A stretch of DNA of 37,514 nucleotides from JAGOEF01 sp964511665 (GTDB taxonomy: Bacteria; Bacteroidota; Bacteroidia; Bacteroidales; ML635J-15). Each line of letters starts with the position of its first letter. The stretch's first letter is position 1. Where the stretch lies: the NCBI GenBank assembly GCA_964511665.1, contig CAZEHA010000037.1:1-37514 (forward strand), read 5' to 3'. Positions 7,696 to 16,980 of this stretch are shown here, one piece after another. Under the pieces are notes generated by a model. That model searched no databases. It had not been told where the DNA came from and was given only the letters and a program-made list of their open reading frames with translations. Made by a program: the position numbers and the translations under genes.

Positions 7696-9822
7696 ATGGA
7701 AAACAAAATCATTGAACTGGTTGCCCGCGCAACCGGTATCAGCATCAGGCAGATAATGGCGGTAGTACATCTGCTTGGCGAAGGAGCCAGCATTCCGTTT
7801 ATTGCCCGCTATCGCAAAGAAGTTACCGGCAATCTCGACGAAGAACAAATTGCCGCGATACAGACTGAGTACGAAAAATTCAGCGAACTGGCATCGCGCA
7901 AACAAACCATACTACATACCATCGAAAAGCAAGGTATGCTTACCGACGAATTGAAGTCTGCCATCGAAGACTGTTGGAACGGCAACGAACTCGAAGATAT
8001 TTACCTGCCCTATAAACCCAGAAAGCGTACCCGTGCCATGATAGCCCGCGAAAACGGGCTTGAACCTCTGGCCAATCTGCTTTTGCAACAAGGCTTTGTT
8101 GACATTATGCCAGTTGCCGCGCAATATCTTAACGAGAAAGTAGCTTCGGTAGAAGATGCCTTGCAGGGTGCCCGCGATATTATTGCAGAAACCATAAACG
8201 AGCATAAGGAAGCACGCGAACGTATCCGCCGTTTGTTTGCACAGGAAGCCGTAATCAGTTCGAAGCTGATAAAATCGAAAGCCGAAGAAGCATCGAAGTA
8301 TGAAGATTACTTCGACTACAGCGAAAAATTGCAAAAATGCCCATCTCACCGCTTGCTAGCCATTAGGCGGGCCGAACGTGAAGGTTTGCTGCGCGTTGAC
8401 ATTTCGCCACAAGAAGACAATGCCCTGAATGTAATTTCTCGTTTGTTCGTAAAAAACAGTAGTCAGGCAGCTATGCATGTTAAAATGGCCGGCGAAGATG
8501 CATATAAGCGTTTGCTGAAACCCAGCATCGAAAACGAATTTGCTGCCGAAAGCAAAATAAAAGCCGATATACAGGCCATAGATGTGTTCAAAAGCAATTT
8601 ACGTCAGTTGCTCCTGGCTCCTCCTTTGGGCGAAAAGCGTGTATTAGCCATCGACCCGGGCTACCGCACCGGCTGCAAACTGGTTTGTCTCGACGAACAA
8701 GGCAATTTGCTGCACAACGAAACCATATATCCACATAAACCTCAAGAAGAGCGTGGGCCCGCTGCAAAAAAACTGATTAGCATGGTGAGCCAATATAAAA
8801 TTGAAGCCATTGCTATTGGAAACGGAACAGCCGGACGAGAAACAGAACAATTCATCAAAAGGCTGCCATTCGACCGCGAATTAAAAGTTTATGTTGTTAG
8901 CGAAGACGGGGCTTCGGTATATTCGGCATCGTCGGTAGCACGAGAAGAATTTCCACAATACGATGTTACGGTGCGCGGCGCTGTTTCGATTGGCCGACGG
9001 CTAACCGATCCGCTGGCCGAATTGGTAAAAATAGACCCCAAGGCCGTAGGTGTTGGTCAGTACCAGCACGACGTTGACCAGAAATTACTCAAGGAAAGCC
9101 TCGACAGAGTGGTAGAAAGCTGCGTAAACAATGTAGGTGTGAACCTAAATACTGCCAGTAAACATTTGCTCACCTATGTGTCGGGATTGGGTTCGGTGCT
9201 GGCACAGAACATTGTCGATTACCGAAAAGAGCACGGCAAGTTCACATCGCGCGAAGAGTTAAAAAAAGTACCCAGACTCGGCCCAAAAGCATTTGAACAA
9301 TGCGCCGGTTTTCTAAGAATAAGAAATGCCGAAAACCCGCTCGACAACACAGCCGTTCACCCCGAAAGCTATTATATAGTCGAGAAAATGGCAAGCGATT
9401 TACAATGCAGTGTACCCGAACTGATATCAGACAAAAATCGACGCAATGCTGTAAAACCCGAAAAGTATATCAGCAATACAGTGGGGTTGCCAACATTAAC
9501 CGACATCATGCACGAACTCGACAAGCCGGGTCTCGACCCCCGCAAGAAGGTGAAAGTGATGGAATTTGCCGCAAACATTCACAGTATCGACGACCTTAGC
9601 GAAGGCATGGAGCTACCCGGCATCATTACCAACATTACCAATTTCGGAGCTTTTGTCGACATTGGGATAAAGCAAAACGGGCTGATTCACATTTCGAATA
9701 TGGCCAACCGCTTTATAAAAGATCCGAACGAAATAGTTAAACTACACGAACACGTAAGCGTGAGAATTATAAGCATCGATAAGGTAAAGGGACGTATTCA
9801 GCTGTCGTTGCGCAAGGAATAA
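7696..9822 (+). CDS. tex: Tex family RNA-binding transcription accessory protein
   Basis: A 708-residue Tex protein. The helical N-terminal Tex region contains GEGASIPFIARYRKEVTGNLD (quoted in part as IPFIARYRKEVTG), the family hallmark. A YqgF/RNase H-like domain begins near residue 315 with LAIDPGYRTGCKLV. A helix-hairpin-helix segment (about 485-545, VGVNLNTASKHLLTYVSGLG) is followed by a C-terminal S1 RNA-binding domain (about 635-708, GIITNITNFGAFVDIGIKQNG). Length and domain order are typical. Tex proteins bind nucleic acids and affect transcription; the mechanism is not settled. The gene stands alone and converges on the P-type ATPase gene with a 33-base gap that shows no clear terminator. 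Confidence 0.95.
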   Translation: MENKIIELVARATGISIRQIMAVVHLLGEGASIPFIARYRKEVTGNLDEEQIAAIQTEYEKFSELASRKQTILHTIEKQGMLTDELKSAIEDCWNGNELEDIYLPYKPRKRTRAMIARENGLEPLANLLLQQGFVDIMPVAAQYLNEKVASVEDALQGARDIIAETINEHKEARERIRRLFAQEAVISSKLIKSKAEEASKYEDYFDYSEKLQKCPSHRLLAIRRAEREGLLRVDISPQEDNALNVISRLFVKNSSQAAMHVKMAGEDAYKRLLKPSIENEFAAESKIKADIQAIDVFKSNLRQLLLAPPLGEKRVLAIDPGYRTGCKLVCLDEQGNLLHNETIYPHKPQEERGPAAKKLISMVSQYKIEAIAIGNGTAGRETEQFIKRLPFDRELKVYVVSEDGASVYSASSVAREEFPQYDVTVRGAVSIGRRLTDPLAELVKIDPKAVGVGQYQHDVDQKLLKESLDRVVESCVNNVGVNLNTASKHLLTYVSGLGSVLAQNIVDYRKEHGKFTSREELKKVPRLGPKAFEQCAGFLRIRNAENPLDNTAVHPESYYIVEKMASDLQCSVPELISDKNRRNAVKPEKYISNTVGLPTLTDIMHELDKPGLDPRKKVKVMEFAANIHSIDDLSEGMELPGIITNITNFGAFVDIGIKQNGLIHISNMANRFIKDPNEIVKLHEHVSVRIISIDKVKGRIQLSLRKE

Positions 9823-9855
9823 TGCCCTATAATTTGCCGGCCTGATAACCCAGAC

Positions 9856-12558
9856 TTAAATCAATACCGAATGGTCGACTGATTTTTTAACCACAATGGC
9901 TTTTCGCAGCAAATCGACGGGTATTATGGTAAGCGACATGGCCAGTATGATCAACCACTCTCTCAATGCCAGTGCTTCAGTTCTGAGCAAGTCGCCACCA
10001 ATATAGGTAAACAGAATCTGTAATGCGAAAATCAGACCTATTATAGGCAAGAAGCCACGATTTTGGGTAATATTTTCGAACAACCTAATGGTTTCGGTTC
10101 TGGCATTAAAGCTATTGAACATGATAAGGAAGATAAAGAGATTGAAGAAAGCGGTAAGAAACACTGCTTTATCGGGTACTCCATTGCGCACAAACAACTC
10201 GCGGAAAGGTTCAAAAAGAAGGAAGAACATTGAAAACGCTGTAATGTAAAGCCCTCCGGTAACTATTGACGATGCCATGTATTTAGATACGATATTGGCT
10301 TCGCGTTTCACGGGTTTTTCATTCATAAAACGTTTCAAAGCAGGTTCGCCCCCCAGGGCCAATGCAGCCAATGTATCCATAATAATATTAATCCACAAAA
10401 TCTGTATAATAGTCAATGGGAAGTCAATCCCGAGTAAGGGGCCTAGAAAAGCGGTAAGCACTGCGGCAATATTCACGGTAAGCTGAAAAATAATAAACTT
10501 ACGTATCGATTTAAAGATGGTTCGGCCATAGCGTACTGCATTGGTGATAGAAGAAAAATTATCGTCGAGGATAACAATATCACCGGCTTCTTTGGCTACT
10601 TCGGAACCCGACCCCATTGCAAACCCTACATCGGCCATTTTCAGGGCAGCCGAATCGTTTACGCCGTCGCCTGTCATACCAACAACTTTACCCATATTTT
10701 GGGCTATGCGTACCAAACGGCTTTTATCGGTGGGTAATGCCCTTGAAACAACCCTCAAATCGGGTAATATCAGTGCAACTTCGTCGTCAGTCATTTGGTT
10801 TAGTTCCTGAGATGTAAGTACCACATCGCTGTCATTCTGCAAGAGGCCGGTTTCGCGGGCAATGGCAACAGCAGTACCCTTTCGGTCGCCGGTAATCATT
10901 ACCACCTGTATTCCTGCTTGATGAGCATGGGCAATTGCTTGCTTCGATTCGGGTCTCACTTCATCTTTAATGCCCACAATTCCCAACAAGGCCATTCCAT
11001 CGGGCAAATCGCCTCCTTCGGCAATTTGGTTATCGGAACAAGCCAGTGCTATAAGCCTGATACCCTGATTGGCCAAATCGTCGGACAACTCAACCAGACT
11101 CCTTTTAGAATCGATGGTTTTTAATTCACCTGTTGAGTCGAAGTATTTATCGCACTTATCGATAATAATTTCGGTAGCACCTTTAACAAAACTCACATAT
11201 TTCGACTGAAATATAGCTTTAAGGTCATCGCCGCCTTCAACCAGTGTAGCCGAAAACTTTTTAGCGCTGTTGAACCTGATGGTTGCAACTGGCTTGGTAA
11301 TTGGGTGTTCGTTGAAACGATCGGCAACGTCAACAAAACGGATCAATGCTTGTTCCGAAGCATTTCCTCCAACAGGTTCTCCTGTAGCATCGAGTACGCA
11401 ATAGCTATTGTCGACCAGCGCAATACGCACCATGTTTCGCAATACTTCGGGAATGTCGCCGTAGTTATTGAATTGTTTTCTGCATCCCCCAATCATAAAA
11501 ACCGGATCGAGACGGCCTTTGGTGATAGTTCCTGTTTTATCGGAAAACAACAGATTAATGCTACCTGATGTTTCGATACCTAACAATTTACGCACCAACA
11601 CCTTTTCGCTAAGCATTTTACGCATATTCAGCGACAGCACCATAGCTATCATCATAGGCAAGCCCTCAGGTACAGCAGCCACTATTATAATTATAGCCAA
11701 GACTAAAGCATGCACAATATCGTTGATTACCACATCGGCATGAGCAAAATAGTCGGCAATTAATACCGCGTCGAAACCATGAGAAATAACTATTTTGTTA
11801 AATATAAACGAAATAAAAATAAGGATGGCTCCTGCATATCCAAACTTACTGATTAGTTTGGCCAGATTTTTCAGTTTCATTTGTAAAGGCGATAAGCGAT
11901 TGTCGCTAATCGATAACTCAAGACTTAGTTTACCATAGAAACTATGCTTTCCTACAGCTTCAACCAGCACTACAGCTTCGCCGTCTTCAACTGTGGAACC
12001 GCGAAACACAAATCGAGGGTCTTCAAGGTCGATGGATTCGGGCCGATAATCGGTATCGCCCGGTGTTTTTAAAACGGCCATAGCCTCACCCGTTAACGAA
12101 GCCTGATTAACACGAAGCTCTCCGGTAATCACACGCCCATCGGCCGGAACCTTATCGCCGCTTTGCAACAACACATAGTCGCCTTTTACAATGTCGTTGA
12201 TGGGAATATTGGTGATTTTTCCATCGCGGAATACATTATTGTAAATTAACGATGCCTCTTCTAACAACTTCTGAAACGAACTTTCGTTTTTGTATTCCGA
12301 AAAGGTTGACACAAACACCGATAATAATACAGCTGAGGCAATAGCCACTGCCTCGAACCATTCGGTAAGCCCTAGAAACGATAATATCACAATCACAACC
12401 AAAGCCACCAAGAGTATTATGATGATAGGGTCTTTAAAGTTCCCTAACATTTTTTTGAGCAAGCTTTCACCCTCTACCCTAGGGATTTCGTTTGTTCCGC
12501 TTTCTGACCTGCTTTTCAGTACATCCTGACCGCTAAGACCATTGAATTTGTACTTCAT
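9856..12558 (-). CDS. P-type cation-transporting ATPase, Ca2+ (PMCA/SERCA-like) group
   Basis: A 900-residue P2-type ATPase. It has an N-terminal cation-ATPase domain, and an actuator domain with GDKVPADGRV and SLTGEA at about residues 130-160. PEGLP lies in membrane helix 4 and the phosphorylation site is DKTGTITKG with Asp340. Ile replaces the usual Leu there, a mild change. TGDGVNDSAALKMADVGFAMG (quoted in part as TGDGVNDSAALK) is the hinge. The C-terminal helices include NIIMDTLAALALGGEPA, matching the Ca2+-ATPase helix 6 motif N-x-x-x-D. Membrane export of Ca2+ is the best guess, though Na+/K+ relatives share much of this. Its promoter lies inside an inverted repeat, suggesting regulation. 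Confidence 0.88.
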   Translation of the reverse strand: MKYKFNGLSGQDVLKSRSESGTNEIPRVEGESLLKKMLGNFKDPIIIILLVALVVIVILSFLGLTEWFEAVAIASAVLLSVFVSTFSEYKNESSFQKLLEEASLIYNNVFRDGKITNIPINDIVKGDYVLLQSGDKVPADGRVITGELRVNQASLTGEAMAVLKTPGDTDYRPESIDLEDPRFVFRGSTVEDGEAVVLVEAVGKHSFYGKLSLELSISDNRLSPLQMKLKNLAKLISKFGYAGAILIFISFIFNKIVISHGFDAVLIADYFAHADVVINDIVHALVLAIIIIVAAVPEGLPMMIAMVLSLNMRKMLSEKVLVRKLLGIETSGSINLLFSDKTGTITKGRLDPVFMIGGCRKQFNNYGDIPEVLRNMVRIALVDNSYCVLDATGEPVGGNASEQALIRFVDVADRFNEHPITKPVATIRFNSAKKFSATLVEGGDDLKAIFQSKYVSFVKGATEIIIDKCDKYFDSTGELKTIDSKRSLVELSDDLANQGIRLIALACSDNQIAEGGDLPDGMALLGIVGIKDEVRPESKQAIAHAHQAGIQVVMITGDRKGTAVAIARETGLLQNDSDVVLTSQELNQMTDDEVALILPDLRVVSRALPTDKSRLVRIAQNMGKVVGMTGDGVNDSAALKMADVGFAMGSGSEVAKEAGDIVILDDNFSSITNAVRYGRTIFKSIRKFIIFQLTVNIAAVLTAFLGPLLGIDFPLTIIQILWINIIMDTLAALALGGEPALKRFMNEKPVKREANIVSKYMASSIVTGGLYITAFSMFFLLFEPFRELFVRNGVPDKAVFLTAFFNLFIFLIMFNSFNARTETIRLFENITQNRGFLPIIGLIFALQILFTYIGGDLLRTEALALREWLIILAMSLTIIPVDLLRKAIVVKKSVDHSVLI

Positions 12559-12650
12559 AACTACAGTAATAATTAAGAGTTGAATCTAAAAAAACATTTT
12601 CCATTTAATCGAAATTCTTTCAACATTTCTTTCTACTATTCTCATTTAAT

Positions 12651-12680
12651 TATTTTTGATTAAACGGTCGGTCAAAAATA
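12651..12680. promoter_or_regulatory. Inverted repeat over the P-ATPase promoter (candidate operator)
   Basis: TATTTTTGA (12651-12659) and TCAAAAATA (12672-12680) are perfect 9-base inverted repeats with a 12-base spacer. The right arm contains the -7 element of the leftward promoter, and the spacer carries CGGTCGG. The geometry suits a dimeric repressor covering the start site; the regulator is unknown and not in the window. Confidence 0.4.
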
Positions 12681-12704
12681 TATTGTTTTTTTTATTTTTC
12701 CAAA
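12673..12704 (-). promoter_or_regulatory. Promoter of the P-type ATPase gene
   Basis: On the minus strand a -33 TTTG (12704-12701) is followed after 20 bases by TATTTTTG (12680-12673). This is a good Bacteroidota promoter and gives a leader of about 105 bases. Confidence 0.55.
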
Positions 12705-12855
12705 TCATGTATGTTTTTTTTGTTAAAATTTTACTAACAGTAATGCGTACGGCAGCGAGATTATTAACTTACTTATAATGTGGCACTTAAGCAACATACA
12801 GACATCTATTTCAACAAAAACGACAGTAAATCATAAAACTTACTGTATCAAAATA

Positions 12856-12885
12856 TTGTCTCATGTATAAACATGCCTACATTTG
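12856..12885 (+). promoter_or_regulatory. Promoter of the hemolysin III-like gene
   Basis: TTG (12856-12858), 19 bases, then TACATTTG (12878-12885): an exact -33/-7 pair. Transcription would start near 12892, so the 13-codon leader ORF at 12933 would be on the mRNA. Confidence 0.6.
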
Positions 12886-12932
12886 CAGCGAATGAAGCAT
12901 ACTATTCAATGAGATGCTTTAAGATATTGGTT

Positions 12933-12974
12933 ATGGCAGTGAGAAAAGAAAACTTAAACAGCATTCGAGTATAG
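12933..12974 (+). CDS. Possible 13-residue leader peptide overlapping the hemolysin III start
   Basis: ATG at 12933 opens MAVRKENLNSIRV and ends in a TAG whose last G is the first base of the GTG start of the next gene (TAGTG). It lies downstream of the strong promoter at 12856-12885. This arrangement allows translational coupling to a weak GTG start. Nothing shows that the peptide itself is made or has a role; with so few codons it could be chance. Confidence 0.25.
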   Translation: MAVRKENLNSIRV

Positions 12975-13618
12975 TGAAATCGAAACGTTTAAAACAGTCG
13001 GAGGAAATCTTCAACAGTGTATCGCACGGGTCAGGAGTATTGATATCGGTAGCATGTTTGGTTATTTTGCTGGTTTTTGCAGGATCAAAAGGCAACAGTT
13101 TACAAATAGTAAGCTGCAGTATCTTTGGGAGCAGTATGATATTACTGTATTTGGCTTCTACCATTTTTCATGGAGTAAAAAACATCAGGCTTAAACATAA
13201 GCTTAACCGCTGGGATCATTCCATGATTTACGTGCTTATTGCGGGTACCTATACCCCTGTGGCCTTAACCATACTTGCAGGAACAATAGGCTGGGTTATA
13301 TTCGCAGTAATTTGGGCACTTGCCGTTGTCGGGGTGATTTACAAACTGTTTTTTTACAATGGGGGAAAAACCGAACGCAAGATTTCGGCCTTTTTATATG
13401 TTTTTATGGGATGGATTATTGTTTCAGCCATTGTTCCTCTGATACAAAAAGCGATGCCAGCCACCCTGTGGTTTTTACTTGCCGGAGGGTTGAGCTACAG
13501 TGTGGGCGTTGTTTTTTACTTGTGGCAACGATTACCTTTTGCTCACGGCATATTTCATCTTTTCATAATTGCAGGGTCGATTTCTCATTTTTTTGCGATT
13601 CTGGTAACATTATTGTAA
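12974..13618 (+). CDS. Hemolysin III / PAQR-like integral membrane protein
   Basis: A 214-residue protein with about seven membrane helices. The family's polar signatures are present: SHGSG near residue 16, an early STIFHG segment (residues 60-66) followed by LNRWDHSMIYVLIAGTYTPVA, and HGIFHLFIIAGSISHF near the C-terminus. These His, Asp and Ser residues correspond to the metal-binding site of PAQR (adiponectin-receptor superfamily) proteins, so a membrane hydrolase-like activity is possible. The hemolysin name is historical. The only start is a GTG at 12974, overlapping the stop of a 13-codon leader ORF. Confidence 0.85.
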   Translation: MKSKRLKQSEEIFNSVSHGSGVLISVACLVILLVFAGSKGNSLQIVSCSIFGSSMILLYLASTIFHGVKNIRLKHKLNRWDHSMIYVLIAGTYTPVALTILAGTIGWVIFAVIWALAVVGVIYKLFFYNGGKTERKISAFLYVFMGWIIVSAIVPLIQKAMPATLWFLLAGGLSYSVGVVFYLWQRLPFAHGIFHLFIIAGSISHFFAILVTLL

Positions 13619-13675
13619 ATGTGGTACAAAAATTGAAAACAATTATATCGTTACTCTGTTTATTCAATTAATTTT

Positions 13676-13683
13676 TACCTTTG
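13676..13683 (+). promoter_or_regulatory. -7 promoter element of the small secreted protein gene
   Basis: TACCTTTG matches TAnnTTTG, 37 bases before the ATG at 13721. The -33 region has no TTG at 19-20 bases; a CTG sits at 13656-13658. Confidence 0.4.
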
Positions 13684-13720
13684 AGTCAATTATTCTTTCA
13701 CAAACTTAAAACCCAATGCC

Positions 13721-14248
13721 ATGAAAAAAAGCATTATCATTCTTGTGCTAATCAGTATGATTCCGGCACTTTCTTTTGCTCAAAAAGTGTATCAGTTTCC
13801 CGGTCAGTCAGACCCGATTTTCAGCATTACTATCGACAATAATTGGACGGTTGAAAGCGCCGATGGTGTATTCACTATTTCACCATCGAGTAGTATGTAT
13901 TCCGATAGTTTTGTTTGTTTGATGTGGGCTTCTGACAACCCCAATTCAGAAACAGCCATCGATGATATTGCAGAAGCTGCCTCCATGGTAATTTCAACAG
14001 TATTAGAAGATGTTACATGGGCCGAAGACATTACCGATTTCACCAACAACGAAATTACCTTTGTAGGAACCGATGGTTCAGGATATTATGTTTCATCGGA
14101 AGGTTCACGAACAAAGATGGTAACCTCTGTAATGCTGTTGATTCCTCCAACCTATGATGATGTGGTAGCTTTTATTTTCTTTGCTACCGAAGAAGCCTAC
14201 GACCAATACGAAGATAGTTTTCTGAATATGGTATTGTCGATAAAATAA
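13721..14248 (+). CDS. Secreted protein of unknown function
   Basis: A 175-residue protein with a clear signal peptide, MKKSIIILVLISMIPALSFA, probably cleaved before Q21. It has no lipobox Cys, so it is likely free in the periplasm or exported. The mature part is acidic and beta-rich, with segments such as FSITIDNNWTVESADGVFTISP and a C-terminal FFATEEAYDQYEDSFLNMVLSIK (each quoted as a landmark; alternating strands and a closing helix). This layout recalls small periplasmic proteins of the DUF1795/PsbP-like type, but I do not recognise the family. It has its own promoter element and a terminator-like hairpin 58 bases downstream, so it is probably monocistronic. Confidence 0.75.
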   Translation: MKKSIIILVLISMIPALSFAQKVYQFPGQSDPIFSITIDNNWTVESADGVFTISPSSSMYSDSFVCLMWASDNPNSETAIDDIAEAASMVISTVLEDVTWAEDITDFTNNEITFVGTDGSGYYVSSEGSRTKMVTSVMLLIPPTYDDVVAFIFFATEEAYDQYEDSFLNMVLSIK

Positions 14249-14297
14249 GTGCTTCACTAATTATTGGGGGAAGGAAACGCAGTTTTTCGAAATTCAT

Positions 14298-14305
14298 TAT
14301 TTTTG
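14298..14305 (+). promoter_or_regulatory. Possible -7 element before the MATE gene
   Basis: TATTTTTG is an exact TAnnTTTG match 95 bases before the MATE ATG, but no -33 element is well placed and the terminator-like hairpin follows immediately. A transcript from here would start inside the hairpin. Confidence 0.25.
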
Positions 14306-14333
14306 CACCCGCCAGGCTATGCGGGTGTTTATT
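14306..14333 (+). terminator. Rho-independent-type hairpin
   Basis: CACCCGC (14306-14312) and GCGGGTG (14321-14327) form a perfect 7-bp G+C-rich stem with an 8-base loop, followed by TTTATTATTA. It probably ends the transcript of the secreted-protein gene. The T tract is interrupted, so efficiency is uncertain. Confidence 0.55.
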
Positions 14334-14400
14334 ATTACGCTGTTTTTATCAGGCAAACATTCAATAAGCATATCGGGCTTACAGCTATGCAGCACGTGTA

Positions 14401-15828
14401 ATGGAGAAATTGAGAACAGGATATCAAAAAACAATGATGGTTGCCGGCAGTCTGATGTCGTGGATTCGGCTTTCGCTTAGCGACAACGATACCGATTACA
14501 CAAGCATACGCATAAGCAAAGCGATATTTATATTATCGGTGCCCATGGTACTCGAAATGTTTATGAGCTCGGTTTTTTCGCTGGCCGATATGTATTTTGT
14601 CAGCCGTTTGGGCAGCGATGCAATTGCCACCGTAGGCCTTACCGAGGCCGTGGTTAACTTGGTGTATGCCATAGCTTTTGGAATAAGCATTGCAACCACT
14701 GCTTTAGTTAGCCGACGCATTGGTGAAGGCAAGTATAGAGCGGCAAGCGAAACAGCGTTACAAGCGGTATTACTCGGATTTATTATTTCGGTGTTAATAG
14801 CCATCCCCGGTTTTTTATTTACCCGCGACCTGTTGCGATTGATGGGAGCCAGTAGCACAATGATTTACGAAATGTCGGGTTACATGAAGATTGTTTTGGC
14901 CGGTAACTTTAGCATTATTTTGATATTTATTAATAATGCCATTTTCAGGAGCGCAGGCAAGCCAATTATTGCGCTAAAAACATTGGCTGTTGCCAACGCC
15001 CTGAACATCGTACTCGATCCACTGCTGATATTTGGCTGGGGTCCTGTACCGGCAATGGGCATCGAGGGAGCTGCATGGGCAACGCTTATGGGCAGGGGCC
15101 TGGCTGTTGTTTATCAGCTATACTTATTGAACAGGCCTACAGGAAAATTGCGTTTTAGTCTGGCCCGCAGGTTTTTCGACCGGCAAACTATGCTTCGCAT
15201 TGTAACGCTGGCATGGTCGGCCATCAGTCAAAACCTGTCGGCTACAATAAGTTGGTTGCTGCTGGTACGTATTATCAGCAGTTTTGGGAGCATAGCCGTT
15301 GCCGGATATACCATTGCTTTACGCTTGCTGCTGTTTCTGTTACTCCCGGTTGCCGGTATTGCCAATGCTACCTCAACCCTAGTCGGGCAGAATTTAGGTG
15401 CAAATAAAACCGCACGGGTAGTATTGGTAGTAAAGATAACTGCTGTTGCAAGTGCTCTTATTATGCTTATGTTAGGCTTTTTTAGCTATGTACTTTCCGA
15501 CTGGGCTGTCTCGCTTTTTACCGACCACCCTGCTACCCGCGAAGCTGCAGCGAAAGGGCTGCGGATGCTTGCCTTAGGGTTTCCGTTGTACGGACTGGGA
15601 ATGGTGATGATAAATGCGATAAATGGCGCGGGCGACACCCGAACACCTTTTTACATCAATTTGCTGTGTTATGTCTTTTTTCAAATATCTCTTGCATGGC
15701 TATTGTCTTACACATTCGGGTTCGAGAGCCAAGGTGTATATGTATCGATACTGGCAGCCGAAGCATTATTCACGCTTGCAGGTATTTTGTTTTTCGTAAG
15801 GGGCAAATGGAAAACCATTAATATATAA
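14401..15828 (+). CDS. MATE family multidrug/metabolite efflux transporter
   Basis: A 475-residue inner-membrane antiporter with about 12 helices in two MatE halves. The first half begins near residue 38 with SKAIFILSVPMVLEMFMSS. The second begins near residue 265 with TLAWSAISQNLSATISWLLL. The internal GLTEAVVNLVYA and ADMYFVSRLG segments are typical of MATE helix 1-2. An N-terminal extension of about 35 residues, partly amphipathic, precedes helix 1. MATE proteins export drugs or metabolites using Na+ or H+ gradients; the substrate is not predictable. It converges on the CDF gene across 232 bases in which I see no strong terminator. Confidence 0.9.
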   Translation: MEKLRTGYQKTMMVAGSLMSWIRLSLSDNDTDYTSIRISKAIFILSVPMVLEMFMSSVFSLADMYFVSRLGSDAIATVGLTEAVVNLVYAIAFGISIATTALVSRRIGEGKYRAASETALQAVLLGFIISVLIAIPGFLFTRDLLRLMGASSTMIYEMSGYMKIVLAGNFSIILIFINNAIFRSAGKPIIALKTLAVANALNIVLDPLLIFGWGPVPAMGIEGAAWATLMGRGLAVVYQLYLLNRPTGKLRFSLARRFFDRQTMLRIVTLAWSAISQNLSATISWLLLVRIISSFGSIAVAGYTIALRLLLFLLLPVAGIANATSTLVGQNLGANKTARVVLVVKITAVASALIMLMLGFFSYVLSDWAVSLFTDHPATREAAAKGLRMLALGFPLYGLGMVMINAINGAGDTRTPFYINLLCYVFFQISLAWLLSYTFGFESQGVYVSILAAEALFTLAGILFFVRGKWKTINI

Positions 15829-16060
15829 GAAATGTTTTCGTTGTTTTTAAGTAGTCTAATGATTTATCATTTTCAAAGAACACAGAATTTACATTTCGTT
15901 TAGCGAGTGAAATTTGCTGATTCTGAAGAACTCACAAATTCGTATAGTGGAGAAATACTATAGATTAGACAACTGATTCCTTCTTTCTTCGGTATTTAGC
16001 TAATTTATATATGTCGATGGTGTCAACAACTCGCGAGTATTTCACCGAAAGTAAAAATGG

Positions 16061-16957
16061 CTATTTTTCGGGCTCTATATGAATGTTTACATGGCTATTC
16101 TGCCCAAATTCTTCTTTCAGTCGGTATTCTACATCGGTGGCAATAATATGGGCATTCAACACACTGAGTTCTCGCTTTACCCTGATGTGCAATTCAATAG
16201 CCACTATGCTGCCTATCTTACGGGTTTTCAGATTATGCGGATCGATGACGCCATCTACCGAGTTCACAATTTCGATGATTCTTTGTTCTGTGTGCGCAGG
16301 CAACGATTTCTCGAGCAACTCTCCAAGTGCCGGAAGCATAAGTTTGATGGCCATTTTTACAATAAAAAAACTAACAACAACGGCAGCAACGGGGTCTAAA
16401 ATTGCCCATCGGTTACCCAGCAGAATGGCACCTGCAATGCCGGCCATGGTGGCTAAGGAAGTAAAGGCATCAGACCGATGATGCCAGGCATTGGCCAACA
16501 ACAATTGCGACGACATTTTTTTACCGGCAGCACGCGTATAGCGAAATAAGAACTCCTTCACAACAATAGATACAATGGCTGCGCACAACGCAATGATCCG
16601 TGGCGATTCAAGCGTTTCATTGTAAACCACAACATCGATAATTTTCGAAATTCCACTGTAAAAAACACCAAATCCCACTCCGAGTAACACCAAACCAACA
16701 ATGGTAGTTGCCAGGGTCTCATACTTTCCGTGTCCATAGGCATGGTCTTTATCTTCGGGTTTTGATGCAATATTAACAAAGAACAATATCACCACATCGG
16801 TAACAAAATCGGTAACCGAATGAATGGCGTCGGCAATCATTGCGCTACTATTACCGAGAATTCCCGCAACAAACTTAAAAACAATAAGGATGGCATTACC
16901 CAACGAGCCCCATAGGGTTACCCGATAAATTCCTTTTTTTCGTTTGTCTTCTGTCAT
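16061..16957 (-). CDS. Cation diffusion facilitator family transporter
   Basis: A 298-residue CDF protein with six membrane helices and a cytosolic C-terminal ferredoxin-like domain. Metal-site residues are visible in helix 2 (DAIHSVTDFVTD, residues 43-54) and helix 5 (HHRSDAFTS), giving the paired D/H-x-x-x-D sites. The C-terminal domain ends with NSHVNIHIEPE, which matches the family. Zn2+, Fe2+ or Mn2+ are all possible; it exchanges metal for protons. Its ATG is 23 bases after the stop of the EEP-family gene, so the two are probably one transcript. Confidence 0.9.
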   Translation of the reverse strand: MTEDKRKKGIYRVTLWGSLGNAILIVFKFVAGILGNSSAMIADAIHSVTDFVTDVVILFFVNIASKPEDKDHAYGHGKYETLATTIVGLVLLGVGFGVFYSGISKIIDVVVYNETLESPRIIALCAAIVSIVVKEFLFRYTRAAGKKMSSQLLLANAWHHRSDAFTSLATMAGIAGAILLGNRWAILDPVAAVVVSFFIVKMAIKLMLPALGELLEKSLPAHTEQRIIEIVNSVDGVIDPHNLKTRKIGSIVAIELHIRVKRELSVLNAHIIATDVEYRLKEEFGQNSHVNIHIEPEK

Positions 16958-16980
16958 TACATTTATGGCTGCAGGGTTTG

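Larger units (their letters stand above)
12559..12973. other. Divergent intergenic region between P-ATPase and hemolysin III genes
   Basis: These 415 A+T-rich bases hold the leftward ATPase promoter (12673-12704), an inverted repeat over it (12651-12680), the rightward promoter (12856-12885) and a 13-codon leader ORF (12933-12974). The stretch 12705-12850 shows no gene or obvious site. Confidence 0.6.

Noticed and set aside
15829..16060. Terminator between the convergent MATE and CDF genes
   Set aside because: No G+C-rich stem with a T tract could be found in these 232 bases.
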